Shown here piece after piece: positions 25,118 to 36,891 of a DNA stretch of 64,000 bases. Where the stretch lies: the NCBI GenBank assembly GCA_039881045.1, contig JAYWVB010000005.1, positions 868,001 through 932,000 on the forward strand, given 5' to 3'. The notes under the pieces were generated by a model. It saw nothing but the letters and a program-made list of their open reading frames with translations, did not search any database and was not told the DNA's origin. The stretch is from Chaetomium olivaceum (Eukaryota; Ascomycota; Sordariomycetes; Sordariales; Chaetomiaceae). Made by a program: the position numbers and the translations under genes. Each line of letters begins with the position of its first letter. Position 1 is the first letter of the stretch.

Positions 25118-27418
25118 ATGGGTCAGTGGCAGAGCTCGCCGATATGCACGACGCCAGCGTGCGTCCACGGGGCGTCTTATGTTCTTCAGAACATGGCCCC
25201 AAACTGGGAACAGATGGACCCATGCACCGAATTCGACAAGAGTGAGTACCCGACCGTGAGGTTTGGGTCTCGTGGACCATCCCCGTGACTAACCTGGTAT
25301 TAGTGGTTTGTTACGGGGCCTATGAACACAACGGCAATGATTCGGGCACTTTCCACTTGGTCGAGAAGCGCACCGCTCGTATCCTGAAGAAGATTTTCGA
25401 GAGCACTAGTCACGCCGAGGCGGCGGGCTTCAAGTCCACCCTGCTCACCGCCCGCAGCAACATCGACGAGGCCAATTTTGATATGCTACGGACTGCCTAC
25501 CAATCCTGCATGGACACGGGCGCCATCGCTGCTGCGGGAATCAAGCCTCTGAACGATCTGATCGTTTCTGTCAACAAGACTTGGCCCGTTCCCCCTACCG
25601 ACTTGACATCAACCCTTGGGGCGGACGACTTGGAGGGCCTGCACGAGGCGGCCCTGCTTCTCGCTCAGCATGACATTCCCGTCTTCTATAGCGCCTGCAG
25701 CGGACGGGGTGAACCTGTCATGCCCGACTTCTTGGACGCGGTACGTTCTTCCATTCATTAGTCCTGCCTCCCGTGTCGCTAACGCGGGGGAAGAAACACA
25801 ATCGCATCTGCTACAGTGTTCCCAAAGTGTACCTGCAGAGCAACCTGACAGCCTACTTCGACGAGGACACCATGGCGGTGTATTCGAAGATGCTGGGAAA
25901 CATCTTCCGCATCTCGTACCCCAACCTAGACAATGGGACGGCCTCCGACTTGGGAGCAGCAGTCGTGGGATTCGAAATTGACATGGTCACGGAGGCGCTT
26001 CGGTACCAGGAATCACTGGGAGCTGAGGCGGACTCTCCGGTAAGTGCCACCACCCAAGGCCGGTTGCTAATTGTGAGTGTTCAGAAAAAGCTGACTGTTT
26101 GCAGAATACTATCCGGAATGTAACCCTTGCTGAGATAGACGAAGCTGCGCCCGTATTCGGCTTCGACAAGCTGGTCACTGCTCTCACGCCAACTGGAAAG
26201 ACGCCCTCGCGCATCCTCGTAAATACCCCGGACTTTTGGCCGCAGTACTCCAACCTTGTCGCGAACCACTCCAGGGCAGCCGTGCAGGGCTTCATGATGT
26301 GGACCGCCATCAACACAGTCGGGAAATACGTTGACGACGCCGATCTCCAGAAGGCTTTGGGACTCACGGAGACAACCAAAACCGAGAGGTGGGAGACGTG
26401 CATCGTGGAGGTCGACAAGATGGTGCGGCACATCAAGGACCACTACTTTGTATCCGCCACGTATCCCGAGCTCACCCTGCAGGCGGCCGACAAGATGACC
26501 ACCAATATCAAGGCCCAGTTCAGGAAGCGACTCGAAGGATTCAAGTGGATGACCGCGGGATCCAGGAAGCGTGCCCTGCAGAAGGTCGACAACATGATCC
26601 AAAACATCGGCTACCCCAAGTCGAACCCAGACCTGCGCTCCGCCGACTCGATCGCATCCTACTACACCGCCCTCAACCTCACATCCAGCTACTTCTCCAA
26701 CGTCCTCGCCAGCCTGCGCTTCAAGACGACTAAGCAGTACGAAAAGGTGGCACAGAAGCCGAACCGCAACGAGTACGACAACGTGGCGGATGTCAACGCC
26801 TTCTACGACCCGACCGCTAACGCCATCACCATCCCGGCCGGCATTTCCCAGCTGCCCCTTTTCCACTACCACCTGCCCGACTACGCCCTCTACGGCGGCC
26901 TGGGCAGCGTCATCGGGCACGAGATCACGCACGGGTTCGACAACAACGGCCGCCAGTGGAGCGAGGACGCCGAGTTCGAGGTCTGGTGGGACAACTCGAC
27001 TATTGCCGAGTTTGAGGAGCGGTCCCAGTGCTTTGTGGACCAGTACTCCCAGTTCCAGGTCGACGTCCCCGGCGGCAAGGCCAACGTGGATGGGCTCAAG
27101 ACGCTGGGCGAGAACTTGGCCGATGCGGGCGGCATGCGCTCGGCTTATGCCGCGTGGGAGGAGCACCGCAAGGCGATGCCTGCGACTTGGAACCAGGAGC
27201 TGCCGGGACTGGAGAAGTTTACGGCCGAACAGCTGTTCTTTATCTACTCGGCGAATATCTGGTGCAACACCCGCACGCCGGCGGAGATGGCGAGGGCTCT
27301 GCCGCGGGATGTCCATTCCCCGGCGATGATCCGCATCCTGGGCATGGCGGAGAACTCGGATGATTTTAGGAAGGCGTTCCAGTGCAAGAATAAGGAGGCC
27401 AAGTGCGAGTTGCTTTAG
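25118..27418 (+). CDS. M13 family (neprilysin/endothelin-converting enzyme-like) zinc metallopeptidase
   Basis: Four exons: 25118-25241, 25304-25740, about 25794-26039 and 26105-27418. They encode about 706 residues, normal for the family. The 5' end shows the M13 signature CTTPACVHGASYVLQNM, then DPCTEFDK joined over the intron to VCYGAY. The catalytic region is complete: HEITH at 26918-26932 (zinc His residues and catalytic Glu, ~residue 541), then ENLADAGG (~residue 605) with the third zinc ligand. The C-terminus keeps the family cysteine (CELL) but not the usual terminal CxxW. M13 enzymes are ectoenzymes that cut small peptides. Here the ATG at 25118 gives no signal peptide or membrane anchor, so an upstream exon may be missing. 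The acceptor at 25793 is the one that keeps frame but is not strong. Confidence 0.88.
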
Positions 27419-27684
27419 GGGATTCGGGGTTCATGTTAGGGTTGGGCTATTTTCTTTTCTGAGTGGTATATAATTTTAAGCATAGCGTCTGGCGTAGGGG
27501 TTGGTTGTTTAGAACAGAGGCAGAGAAAGATAATGATATTATAGAGTACCAAGCCGTATCTACCCTTTGCTCTTTTGTGTGTCCAAACAAAAACCTTAGG
27601 AACTACTCGGGTGTGAATAGCGCATTGGGACGATCCCTAGGGCAAATCCAGGAACATTTGCGTAGACTGCCTCTATCTCTACAG

Positions 27685-29046
27685 CTAGGTTCCCCATTTT
27701 CTCATCCACTCGCTCGCCATCAACGTTTCGGCGGAGCTTCTCTCCTCCGGGTTCCATTGAATCATGCTTCCCAGCAGGAGACGCAAGTCATCCAGCTCCT
27801 CCTGCCCAACCGACCCCTTCCTATCTTCTAGTATGATATCAATCCTCGCATCGAAAGTGTAATAATCGACGTCTGAGATCCTTCCCTTCTTCATCTTCCA
27901 GTTCTCCCCTTGAGCATCAAAGAAGTCTCCACGCGCCCGCCAACCATCCCACCAGGCCTGAGGGGGCTTGCCCAGAGCGCTAACAATTTCGGCAATCATG
28001 TCGTCTTCGTCTAGGAAGAACACTTCGAAGAGCGTTCCCGGCGAGAAGAGTTCGTATATGGTGCACCCCAGTGACCAGATATCGGCCGCTGCACTGATCG
28101 GTTTACTCTCGGCCTCGGAAAAGACCGCATCAGGCGGCCGGTACAATACCGGTGTGTTGAGACTGTACCGTGGCGAGCTTGCGGGGAACCGCGCTTCTCC
28201 GAAGTCGGTGACCGTGATGTTGGCGTCTGCAATGGTGATGTGTTCACTCCGATTACCCAGCCAAACCGGAGGCACGACGCATGCCGGAACGTTGTCTGGT
28301 AGTTGGCTGACCCCGTCTAGCCGCTGGACGGGTTCTTTTATCGGGTCACGGTATGTGGCGTAGATTTCTCCGGTTGAGCTAGAGTAGAAGGAAGACGGAA
28401 GGGTAAACAGGATATTACCGGGGTGGATGTCTTTCTCGGGCTCTCGATAGTTAGTGGTCGGCGGCAAAGTTTGACTCGGCCGTCCCAAGGATGGGTTTTA
28501 TTCACCACCGTGAACAACACCCTGAGAATGTAACAGTGCCATTGCCCGAATTAATCGAGAAGTGATGCTACGCGCCACGGTGAGGTCGAAGTACCACACA
28601 CCCTTCGATGTCGATTTGCTTTTGGCTAAGCTACACATGCCGGGCTCTGTAACGAGGCATTCGTGAATGCCGTTGGGGCCGCTGTGAGTAAACGAATCCA
28701 AAATGGTGGGGAATGGAAAGTATTTCCTCTCTGCCGTGTTACAGACGCTTTCCCTTAGTCGTCGTAAGATGTGAATCTCTTGCGAGGATGGTGTGTCTGA
28801 TGTGATCGCAATCTTCAGCACCACATGGCGGCCCTGGGACTCGTCCGATGCAAGCCAAGCGGTAGAATGGCCACCGAATCCCAGTTTGTGGAGGACCTTG
28901 TATCGACTGTAGTAGCCGAAGCGGCCGCCAATTTGCAACGGGTGATAACCTCCTGGCCTGTAGTTGTCGATACTCTCGGTGTCCTCAACCGGGGCATACT
29001 GTATACCCCTTGTCCGGACATTGTCCTCTTTGGTTATTTGAGACAT
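27685..29046 (-). CDS. SRPK-like serine/threonine protein kinase
   Basis: Two exons (29046-28506 and 28430-27685) with a 75-bp intron (GTGAAT...CTAAC...AAAG) yield 428 residues. Kinase landmarks in order: YHPLQIGGRFGYYSRYKVLHKLG, a Gly-rich loop GFGGHSTAWLA, VVLKI with the ATP-binding lysine, HGDIHPGNILF as catalytic loop, VTDFGEA as the Mg loop, SLNTPVLYRPPDAV as the P+1 region, and DIWSLGCTIYELF. The N-terminal layout and the DFGEA variant are typical of the expanded fungal SRPK-like family. Catalytic Asp and DFG Asp are present. The usual Arg of HRD is Gly and the catalytic-loop Lys is His (HPGN), a pattern seen in many fungal members. Substrate unknown. ATG 29046 places the family N-terminus correctly. 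Confidence 0.88.
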
Positions 29047-32000
29047 GGCTCAAGAGTTTGGGGAGCACACGCCACCGGTTGGTGATGTCGCACCTACGCT
29101 TCGGCCATTCTGAAGGCAAGAAAGGAGTGGGCGCTTGACCGTCGGGATGCTTGCCGCCCTGCGCGGTAGATGGGCAAGCTGGTAGCGGGCCGGAATGAGA
29201 AGCTTGAGAAAGTGCCTCATCAGATTCGGCCTTCTTTTGTGAAGAATCTTGAAAACTCTGTGATGTGGTTCCTCGAGCGGGATGGAACATTGGAGGTTTC
29301 GGCTCCGCCTCACGACGAGCAGTTAAAGAAACGAGGCGAAGCGAATGGTGCCCCCCGGCGATTGGATCTGTGCCTGTGAAAGCCAGCCCCAGTCGGTTGC
29401 TCGGTGCGTCTCCCTGACTCTTGTCGAGACCAACAGTCGAAAATTGTTTCATCACATTGACACTGGCAAGATCAATAACGTCAGTACCTGGACTTTGCTT
29501 TGTATCTAATGGGTACCTAATGTGCAGGTACATCTATACCGCGTCCACCGTCAGGCTTTCAAAAACAACGTGACCTACATGTATCGATGCGTGCGTGACG
29601 AAAGGCGTGGACTTAACCGCCAGACTGCGGAGAAGACAGGAGGGTGTGTATGTAGTGAGGCGGTTAACATCTCAGTATCGACCTATTCACACTTAACACC
29701 CATCACCTCCCTCTGCTTGATGACTTTCCTCTTGTAATCCCAACGTCACATCTCTAAAAGGCTCGTGCAACTTCAATTTACTACCGAGAAACTTCCCCGA
29801 ATCATCACACTGTCCTTCTGGATTAGTATCATCCCTTCACGTACGAGACATAAAACAAGAGCAAATACAGGCTTCAGACTATGGATTTTAGGAAGAGAAT
29901 GGCAAAGGGGACCGCGCTGACGTTGACGGCCAGAGTGTTTGAAGGAGCGGCGGGCTTGACTGGAAACGGTATTTGGGATTACATATCCCCAAGACAGTAG
30001 GTATTTTGTGAAGCCTGGAGGATTGTCTTTCGGGAAGAGGACTCTAATCCTTGTCTTAAGCATACGTCCGCTCTTTTTCTCTTGGGTCGAAGGGAATATG
30101 CTCCGAACTTAACAGGTTGTTCATAATGACGCTAGGAGCTTGCAACACCCATGTTCCGAATATCGAGGCTGGAACAGTCCAACCTCGCGCTCCGAAATAC
30201 CCGGGCAATTTTGCATATACTTTACTATAAACCAGTGGAATGAAAATATAGTACTAACAGCAGTTGAGCTTTCAATGACCATGATTTAAGAAACCAGACT
30301 TGTCGGACAACGGCAACAACCGTCATGAAATGAAAAGAACCTCACAGCAGACCCAAGAGAGCCTTGCCGTCTTCCCGATCCATCCGAGCCCACTTACCGG
30401 ACCTCGTGTTCCCGGCCCTTTCACCGTTGGTTGCGAAGGAAGATATGCTGCAGCCGGCCGATTGCAGCGAGGGGTCTCACTCACACCCGGTTTGCCCTTG
30501 CTTATCACCCGTGTCACTGTGTCACCTCTGTAAGCAGCTGCCGGGTGAGCCGCGATTGGTGTCCCAACGACCATTACCTTTCGGTAAAGTGGCTTGCCAA
30601 GATCATCCCACCCGCCGTCCATGCGCCTCGGCTGGGAAGTGACTTGCATTGGAAGATGGGTTTGTTTGGTATCGAGTTGGGGGGAGAGGATCTGTTATTG
30701 GTGGTATGCTCTCCTGACAACTCTCGTATTCTTGTTTTGTTCGGCTTGTGTATGCTACCGAATAGATAACGCTTTAAAAATAGGGTGAATTACGCTTATT
30801 GAAAGGTAAAAGAGTGATGTAATGTCTTTGAGGCTCGGAAAGGGTGGGCCGGCCAAGTCATCGGGCCGTGAGCGCCCCCCCCTGTGTAACCGTCGTAGAG
30901 GTTCAGATGACACCCAGAACTGCAAGCTTTGCGCTCTGCTCCACGTTGGGCACCATTTTATTCAGAGCTGAGGCGATCGTTTACCCCTTGCGGATATCGA
31001 GTGTGGTCCACGGATCCGCACACCACCTCAGAACCAGGTTTGACAGAAGCTTAGCGAAGTTTTGCTTGCTCAGCCCAGCCTTATATCGATTACGTGGTAC
31101 CGGACATGTCCACCAATCCATTCTCGAAGACCCGGCTACCGGGTTCAAGCGAGCTCTGACAGCTACCACACCCACATTCCCCCTCGACCCCCTGACTCAC
31201 TGGGCACGGAGCTACTCGGGTAAGCCTCGTCATGTTCGGGTCTGTCCAGCAACATCGGCTTATGTCCGGAGCGGCATCTCTAAGCCGAGCTTCACTCGCG
31301 TCACCCGCTCAATGAAGTGACCCTTCTCCGACTTTTGGATGTGAAGAGCATTATTCTGTGCTTACATAGATAGCAGGTACGGCACGAGACGGCCTCGAAA
31401 GTCTAGACCGCCAGTTCGGCAGTTAGGTTAACGGAGAACCTGCAGCGGCCGCCAAGCTGGAAGTAACTATCGGCAACGTATTAACAGAATTACAGATGTT
31501 GGCTCACCGTGCTCCATCCCACCCTTCCTCACTCTACCTGCCGTCATGCTGTGTGACCGCCTCCTTTGAGCAAACCCGGTATCTGGTAGCCGGGCAGGAT
31601 CGAGCTCCTCCATCCCCTGCACATCCAAACAACCAACCTGCGGGTGGGTTACTCACCGGTTATTGGTCTGTCTGCTTAATCTCGACGCAAAGGGGGAACC
31701 GCCGAGCAGGCCCAACCACAGCTGGCGACGGCTTCACGGACCGTCTCTCGCTCCCTCCTCAGACTATTGAATCCTATTCACATCATGTGGTGGCATAGGC
31801 AAGAGTTTGGAGGCGAGGAGGCGCAGGTGTCGGGATGCCTGGATAGCATGCTTACTGGCCGTCCAGGTGACGAGGATAGTTCCGGATGAGGAGAGAATAC
31901 CCAGTTCACCGACAAGCGAGGAACTCACCGTCGGGGATTGAGCAACAGAGCGGGCTATAAATACGAGGCCGTTCTCCCAGCTGTTTCTCTTGAACAATCT

Positions 32001-32069
32001 AACATCTTCAGTCCCCTCTCAAACATCAAAAGCCTCTTCCAGCTCAACATCAACCCACCCTCCTCCAAA
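29047..32069. other. 3-kb stretch without a recognisable gene
   Basis: Several open frames under 160 codons exist on both strands but none has family motifs. The left edge is the kinase promoter region and the right edge is the promoter of the small secreted protein gene, with a TATA box at 31956. Confidence 0.45.
31956..31963 (+). promoter_or_regulatory. TATA box of the small secreted protein gene
   Basis: TATAAATA lies 107 bp upstream of ATG 32070, followed by a CT-rich and CAAC-rich leader. This is a typical layout for a highly transcribed fungal gene. Confidence 0.7.
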
Positions 32070-32470
32070 ATGGTCAAGTTCACCTCCGTCGCCGTGGCCC
32101 TCGCCGCCACCATCACCGGCACCTCCGCCGCCTTCACCAAGCCCTGCAACTTCCCCTACGACGTTTGCGGCTGGACGCTCGCCAACCAGGAGTACGGTAT
32201 GTCTTCCCCGCCCGCTCCCGTCCACCTCTTAGGGGTAGATGCATGGACGAGGTAACTAACCCCCTTCCCCCCCCAGGCTACACCCTCGCCACGCTCGAGG
32301 AGGCCGCCAGCGCGGCCGGACAGGATGCCACCAACGGCACCATCCTGTTCGACACCATCTACAACTGCCAGGCCGACGGCGTGATTGCGTGGAACCACCA
32401 CTGCGACCACGGCTGTGACGCGTCAATTTACGTGCCCAACGCCAACTGCCGCGCTGCCAGCAGCAGTTAA
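32070..32470 (+). CDS. Small secreted cysteine-rich protein
   Basis: Two exons (32070-32196 and 32277-32470) with an 80-bp intron (GTATGT...CTAAC...CCCCCCCAG) encode 106 residues. A clear signal peptide (MVKFTSVAVALAATITGTSA) is followed by a mature part of about 85 residues with six cysteines (KPCNFPYDVCGW, YNCQADG, HHCDHGC, NANC), enough for three disulfides. No known fold recognised. Size, secretion signal, even cysteine number and a strong TATA promoter fit a secreted effector-like or antimicrobial-like protein; that is inference only. Confidence 0.85.
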
Positions 32471-33176
32471 GCTAGGTGGCTATGAGAAGAGGAGGTGTCG
32501 ATATCCTTAACCAGGGGTTGGATGGGGGATGCGGAGGGGATGTGAAGGGGATGTGGAGAGGATATGGATGCAGTTGTTGTTGCTGGGTGGGGGTGATTGG
32601 GGAGTCTTCTTCTATTTGCGTAATTTGTACCTAAGTACCTACCTAACCAGCTGGCCAGCCATTCAATCCTTCATTTATTATCATTGAATTCGCAAGCATG
32701 AGATTAAATGTTACTGGAACATCTTGGGATAACCACTAGTCGATGCTATTGTAGATATTCAACGGCGACCACCGCCCGAGCGGTAGTGGTAATGTAGGTA
32801 CTAAGTCATCTCTTTTCTTATTTCCTTCTGATTCTTTTCTTCTTTGTTTCTTTTTTCCTATATTTGCAAGATAGTTCGTTGAGCTTACGAGCTACGGTCG
32901 GAATATGCCACCTGGGGAAAATACACAATTTGGTAATGAATTACATAGAATCTACCTATCCCAGCCAGTTACGTTAAGCACCAAATAACGGTGTCATTGG
33001 ATCAACTAGCTGCGGCGGAGGCCTTCTTGCGGGCATGGTAACATGCCACGCGTTCATGGCCCTCAGAATTTTGGATATCGATCAGACCTATTCTGATGGT
33101 CTGGTTACTCTTGCGGCAAGAAGGCCATGGAACTTATGTGTCACGTTCTCATTTCTTCTTCCAACACCCCAAAACC
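32471..33176. other. Intergenic between convergent genes
   Basis: It contains the 3' ends of the small secreted protein gene (plus) and of the minus-strand gene ending at 33177. T-rich stretch around 32815-32865. No gene seen. Confidence 0.5.
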
Positions 33177-34006
33177 CTATTCATCACACCGCCCCCATCC
33201 GACATGAAGCCCAAAGCTCACATTCGAGACGGTAGACCGGTACATGGCTCCATCGTCATCATCGAACTGGCTATGCGACGACGAAAGCGAGAAGCTGACT
33301 TCCATCTTGGGCTGTTCCTCAGCTGTAGCACAACTCGTGCTTGCCCTTGTCGTCCGTGGGTCATCCTCCCGGGGATATATGTTCATCGTCAGGGCGAACG
33401 TCCCCTCGTACGGGCCAGAATACTTGCGTTGTAAGTCCGCGTCGACCGCCCAATCAGTTTCCACCGTCGTCCTGTCCGACCCGGCTCCCTAAAGTAAGAG
33501 CGTATCGTCAGCTCAGGTCATCAACCCCTCCACCTCACTTTAAACCCGCTCCTCAACCGCATAACAAAAAGAGGTACAGCACAAGCACAATAAACAAGCC
33601 AACTCACCGGAAAATACCCCACCCCCACCTCCGCCCTCTCCAACCATCCCCCCTCACTCACCCTGGCCTTCCCCTCCAGCTGCACCGCAAAAACTGTAAC
33701 CGTCAACCCCACCGGGACATCCCGAAACACCAACTTGTGTGTGCAGTTAAGCTTGCCGGCTAGCGCATCCGTGAAGCGTGCGTTTGGGAAGGCGAGGGCG
33801 CCCAGCTCGACGGCTGCGCCGCATGGTTCGGTTGGAGGGACGGCGGCCGCGTTGGGGTAGAGATTGCTTAGGGTGGGATCGAGGAAGTCGAGCGGGTTGG
33901 GGGTTGGTTGGCGGGGGATGTGAACATGGTAGGGAGCGGCGAAGGCGCCGGGGAGAGTGATTAGGAGTAGGGTGAGGGTGCCCGTGAGGGGGCGGGGAAG
34001 GAGCAT
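33177..34006 (-). CDS. Secreted protein of unknown function
   Basis: Exon 1 is 34006-33608 and exon 2 is 33488-33177. The 119-bp intron (GTGAGT...CTGAC...TTTAG) joins in phase and gives 236 residues. The N-terminus is a signal peptide (MLLPRPLTGTLTLLLITLPGAFAA). The mature part begins with a Pro-rich stretch and then has CGAAVELGALAFPNARF, NCTHKLVFRDVP and, late, STSCATAEEQPK and GRCDE. Four cysteines and several N-glycosylation sites are present. The pattern of alternating hydrophobic residues suggests a beta-sandwich. I do not recognise the family. Confidence 0.75.
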
Positions 34007-34478
34007 CGTGTCGAGGTGAGTTGTGGTGGTGTTGGAGGTAGTATGATTTGGTTTATGAGCAAGATGGGAGTAGTGGTGAAATCAGTGGGTTGAATGGTGG
34101 TTGCGAAAAGGGGGTAGAGGAGATAATATATGGTTTTCACCATCACTGCCCTTTGCTTATTCTTAGAAGGTCAAAGTTTTTAAACTTTGGTCATTTTCCA
34201 CACTCACAAACTCTCCGTGATTACGTTCTGGGAGCAACAGGCTAAACAGCTGCAGCAACCCCTTCCAGCGGGTGCAACCCAAGACAATGTCTTGACCTGA
34301 ACAATCAAGGACGTGCGAAGGATTCGCCTCAAGGGCCAAGGAAGGATTGTTTCCTAATTGAACTTGTTCCGAGCGACTTTGAAGTCTCTTGGCAACCCAC
34401 CGGCCGGTGGCTAACGACATAATTACCTACACAGGTAAAAAGAGTGGATCAGATCAGCGCAAACCAAAACAAACCCCC
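34007..34478. other. Intergenic
   Basis: Upstream region of the secreted protein gene and 3' side of the transcription-factor fragment. Nothing else seen. Confidence 0.5.
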
Positions 34479-35858
34479 TTATCCACTCCAAATAGCAACC
34501 CCTGAACCCCTATTCCTCACTGCCGGCGCCGCCTTCTTCCGCTCACCACCACCCTCCCCGTCAACACCAATATCCCCATCCGCACCACCATCACCATCAC
34601 CACCACCAACCTCAACGCTATCACTCTCCCCCTCCCCTTCCTCCCCACCCCACCTTCCCCTCAAACTCCTCAACCACCCCCTCCGCCAGCAAAACCCCCA
34701 ACCCCTCCCCTCCTCATCCACCCACCGATACACCGGCCACTCCATATGGACATACACCCGCTTCACCTCGACCCCTCCAAACTTGCCCGCCACGCGCTCC
34801 AACCCGGCCCGCAGCGCCGCCGAGGCGTCGGCGACGGCACCACCACCACCACCACCACCACCACCATCACCACTTCCGCTGCTACTGCTGCTGAGGCTAA
34901 GGCCCTCGACTAGCCGCGTTAGTAGGTCAAACATTGGCGTGCCGAGGTATTGGCTGCGTCCTTGGTCGTGCAGGCCCTTGGCGCAGAGGAGGAAGGTGGA
35001 GGCGTCGCGGTTGTGGGGGTTGGTTTGGGAGTGGGTTTGAGGGGGGGGGGGTTGGGGGGTTGCGTTGGGGAGGTAGGGGTAGTGGTTGAGGGGGATGGTG
35101 AGGTTGAGGGGGGCGGGGATTGAGATGGGGACGGAGATGGTGAGGTTGAGGGCGGTGGTGGCGGCGGTGTGTGGTGGTGGGGAGGTGGGCACGCGCATGG
35201 AGATGGAGCCGAGCAAAAGGAGGAACATGATGAGCATGCTGTCCAGGGCGTCGAAGCTGTGGCGGAGATAGTAAACCCGGATAAGCGTCTCGAGGTGGGC
35301 GCGGGCGCGCGTGCCGATGTCTTGGATAGTCGGGTAGCGGCCGCTTTTGGACTCGGGTTCGGATTCGGATTCACGCGGTGGTGGTGTCGACCCCCCAACC
35401 GGACTGTCCGCATCCGGTCCGTTCATCCACGGCTCGAAGAGGTTGATCAGCACGAGACAGTATTCCATGCTGGTTGGGTTTATTAGTCACAGGCATTGAG
35501 AATGGAGGCGGAGGACGAACTGGATCTGTAGATGGTGTTTCATGACCAACCTACTCGGCTGGAGTACCTGGGGGAGACCTTCGTACCAGGCGTCTAACCT
35601 ATGGTAGAACTCGAGGGCTTCTTGGAGTGTGGGGGGAGCGGTCCCGGGTGTTCCGGCATTGGACGCGGCCTTTGTGATCTTGAGCATGATCAGATTAAGC
35701 TCAATCTGGGCTCGGAAAGCACCACCAAAGTGGATCGGTGCAAGGTGAAGCTGGATGAGGTACTGAAGATGCACCTCGCCCGTGAGTTTAGAAATGGAGG
35801 AATAGTCTGTGAGGGGTGTGACGGACGGGTTGGAAGCAAAATCATTCCTTTCGCACAA
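34479..35858 (-). pseudogene. C-terminal part of a fungal-specific (Zn2Cys6/NirA-like) transcription factor
   Basis: Two exons (35858-35521 and 35469-34479; 51-bp intron GTTCGT...CTAAT...CCAG) read LEFYHRLDAWYEGLPQVLQPSRL, then LQIHMEYCLVLINLFEPW and LETLIRVYYLRHSFDALDSML. This is the fungal_trans middle-homology region of NirA-like nitrogen regulators. What is missing is everything N-terminal, including the Zn2Cys6 DNA-binding cluster. Upstream of 35858 the frame meets a TAG and the DNA becomes AT-rich and unrelated. A TTGTAG at 35859-35864 could be an acceptor, so further exons are not excluded, but none are visible in the next kilobase. The C-terminus carries poly-Gly runs from (CCA/CAC)n repeats. 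Probably a truncated gene. Confidence 0.65.
34843..34870. repeat. (ACC)n trinucleotide repeat
   Basis: Nine to ten ACC units code for a poly-Gly run in the transcription-factor fragment on the minus strand. A similar but shorter run lies at about 34580-34610. Confidence 0.85.
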
Positions 35859-36891
35859 CTACAATTAATGACTCATGAAGTATAGGCTAAGACTCCGCCG
35901 AAGTTCTGCGGGTCCAAAACCCGTTTACGTTCCCGGAGTAGGGCTAGCTCCCTAACGGCTCCCAAACGGTGCCGGCAATGGAGGCCGGAATATCATAGTA
36001 GTTTACCACTATAATATCCACTATTACAAGGCTTAGGCCCTGTCATTACTACTGGTGGCTAAGCAATAGTACTATAATATTGCAAAGCTATAGGTCTAGC
36101 TACTGTATCTGCTCTAGGGGCAGCTGCTAATAAGAGACGGGACCGCGTAGAAACGTCTTGATCGTTAGGGCTGTAAGCCTGGGAAAGGCGCCTAAGAAAC
36201 TGGCTATATTATTCTCAAGGCCCTCGCCAACGAGTATAGCGTTTAGGTAGAGGTGTCGGACGGTGTTGAACCGGTACTGCTTTGGGGCTAGGTCCCGCGT
36301 ATCTAAGAGGCCGTCCACATTAAGCCGTTCAAGGCACGAGCATTTCCCCAGGACAGAATCCACTATGATGGTGCGTTTTGGGTGGCCGATCGCAATCCCT
36401 TTTACGACAATACGGCCAGTATCAGAAACCGCATCGAAGTGTTCGAGAAAACGACATCCGAGGTGGTTGATCATTTTCGAGGTCGAAACAAACTCCATAG
36501 CGTCAACTCAGACCGGGCACCTGGGGTCGTCCTACTCGAGCTGGAAGCCATTTTAGATGGTCTCGTTAGGAAACGGACAGGTGCGTTTTGGGATGTTCGC
36601 AAGAAAATGCCGGCCCTAGGCTTACATCGAGTTATAACAGGTTCAGTGAACTAGATAGGAAAACAATATCTAAGGCACCCGGCCTCGAGATATCAAGAAG
36701 CATCGAGAAATCTGTCAAGTGAATGAGAACGAGCATGCCCACCCAGGTGATGGCAACCCCCCCAAAAAGTCAGATTTCCTGCGGACTCTTCGATAGATGA
36801 CAATCATGACATTTCTCAACGACCGAACACCTCCAAATTCCAACTTTCCACGCGTGTATGCCCATTCTGTTTCTCTCCCGCACTACCTCAC
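35859..36891. other. AT-rich, scrambled patch between the truncated regulator and the Tc locus
   Basis: The base composition drops in GC at 35980-36130, with many TA steps (CTATAATATCC, AGTACTATAATATTGC), unlike its GC-rich neighbours. No terminal repeats, transposase or RT motif was found. The only coding-like text is the F-box/LRR-like fragment listed separately. It marks the outer border of the Tc locus. Confidence 0.5.
36127..36498 (-). pseudogene. Remnant of an F-box/LRR-like protein
   Basis: An open stretch reads like leucine-rich segments of fungal F-box proteins: CSCLERLNVDGLLDTRD, FNTVRHLYLNAILVGEG, FLGAFPRLTALTIKTFL. It has no F-box upstream and no proper ends. It could alternatively be chance open sequence. 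Low confidence. Confidence 0.3.

Noticed and set aside
26081..27316. 411-codon open frame on the minus strand
   Set aside because: Antisense shadow of the M13 peptidase exon, which carries HEITH and ENLAD on the plus strand.
28985..29533. 182-codon open frame on the minus strand overlapping the kinase start
   Set aside because: Different frame from the kinase, no motifs, and the kinase N-terminus is complete from ATG 29046.
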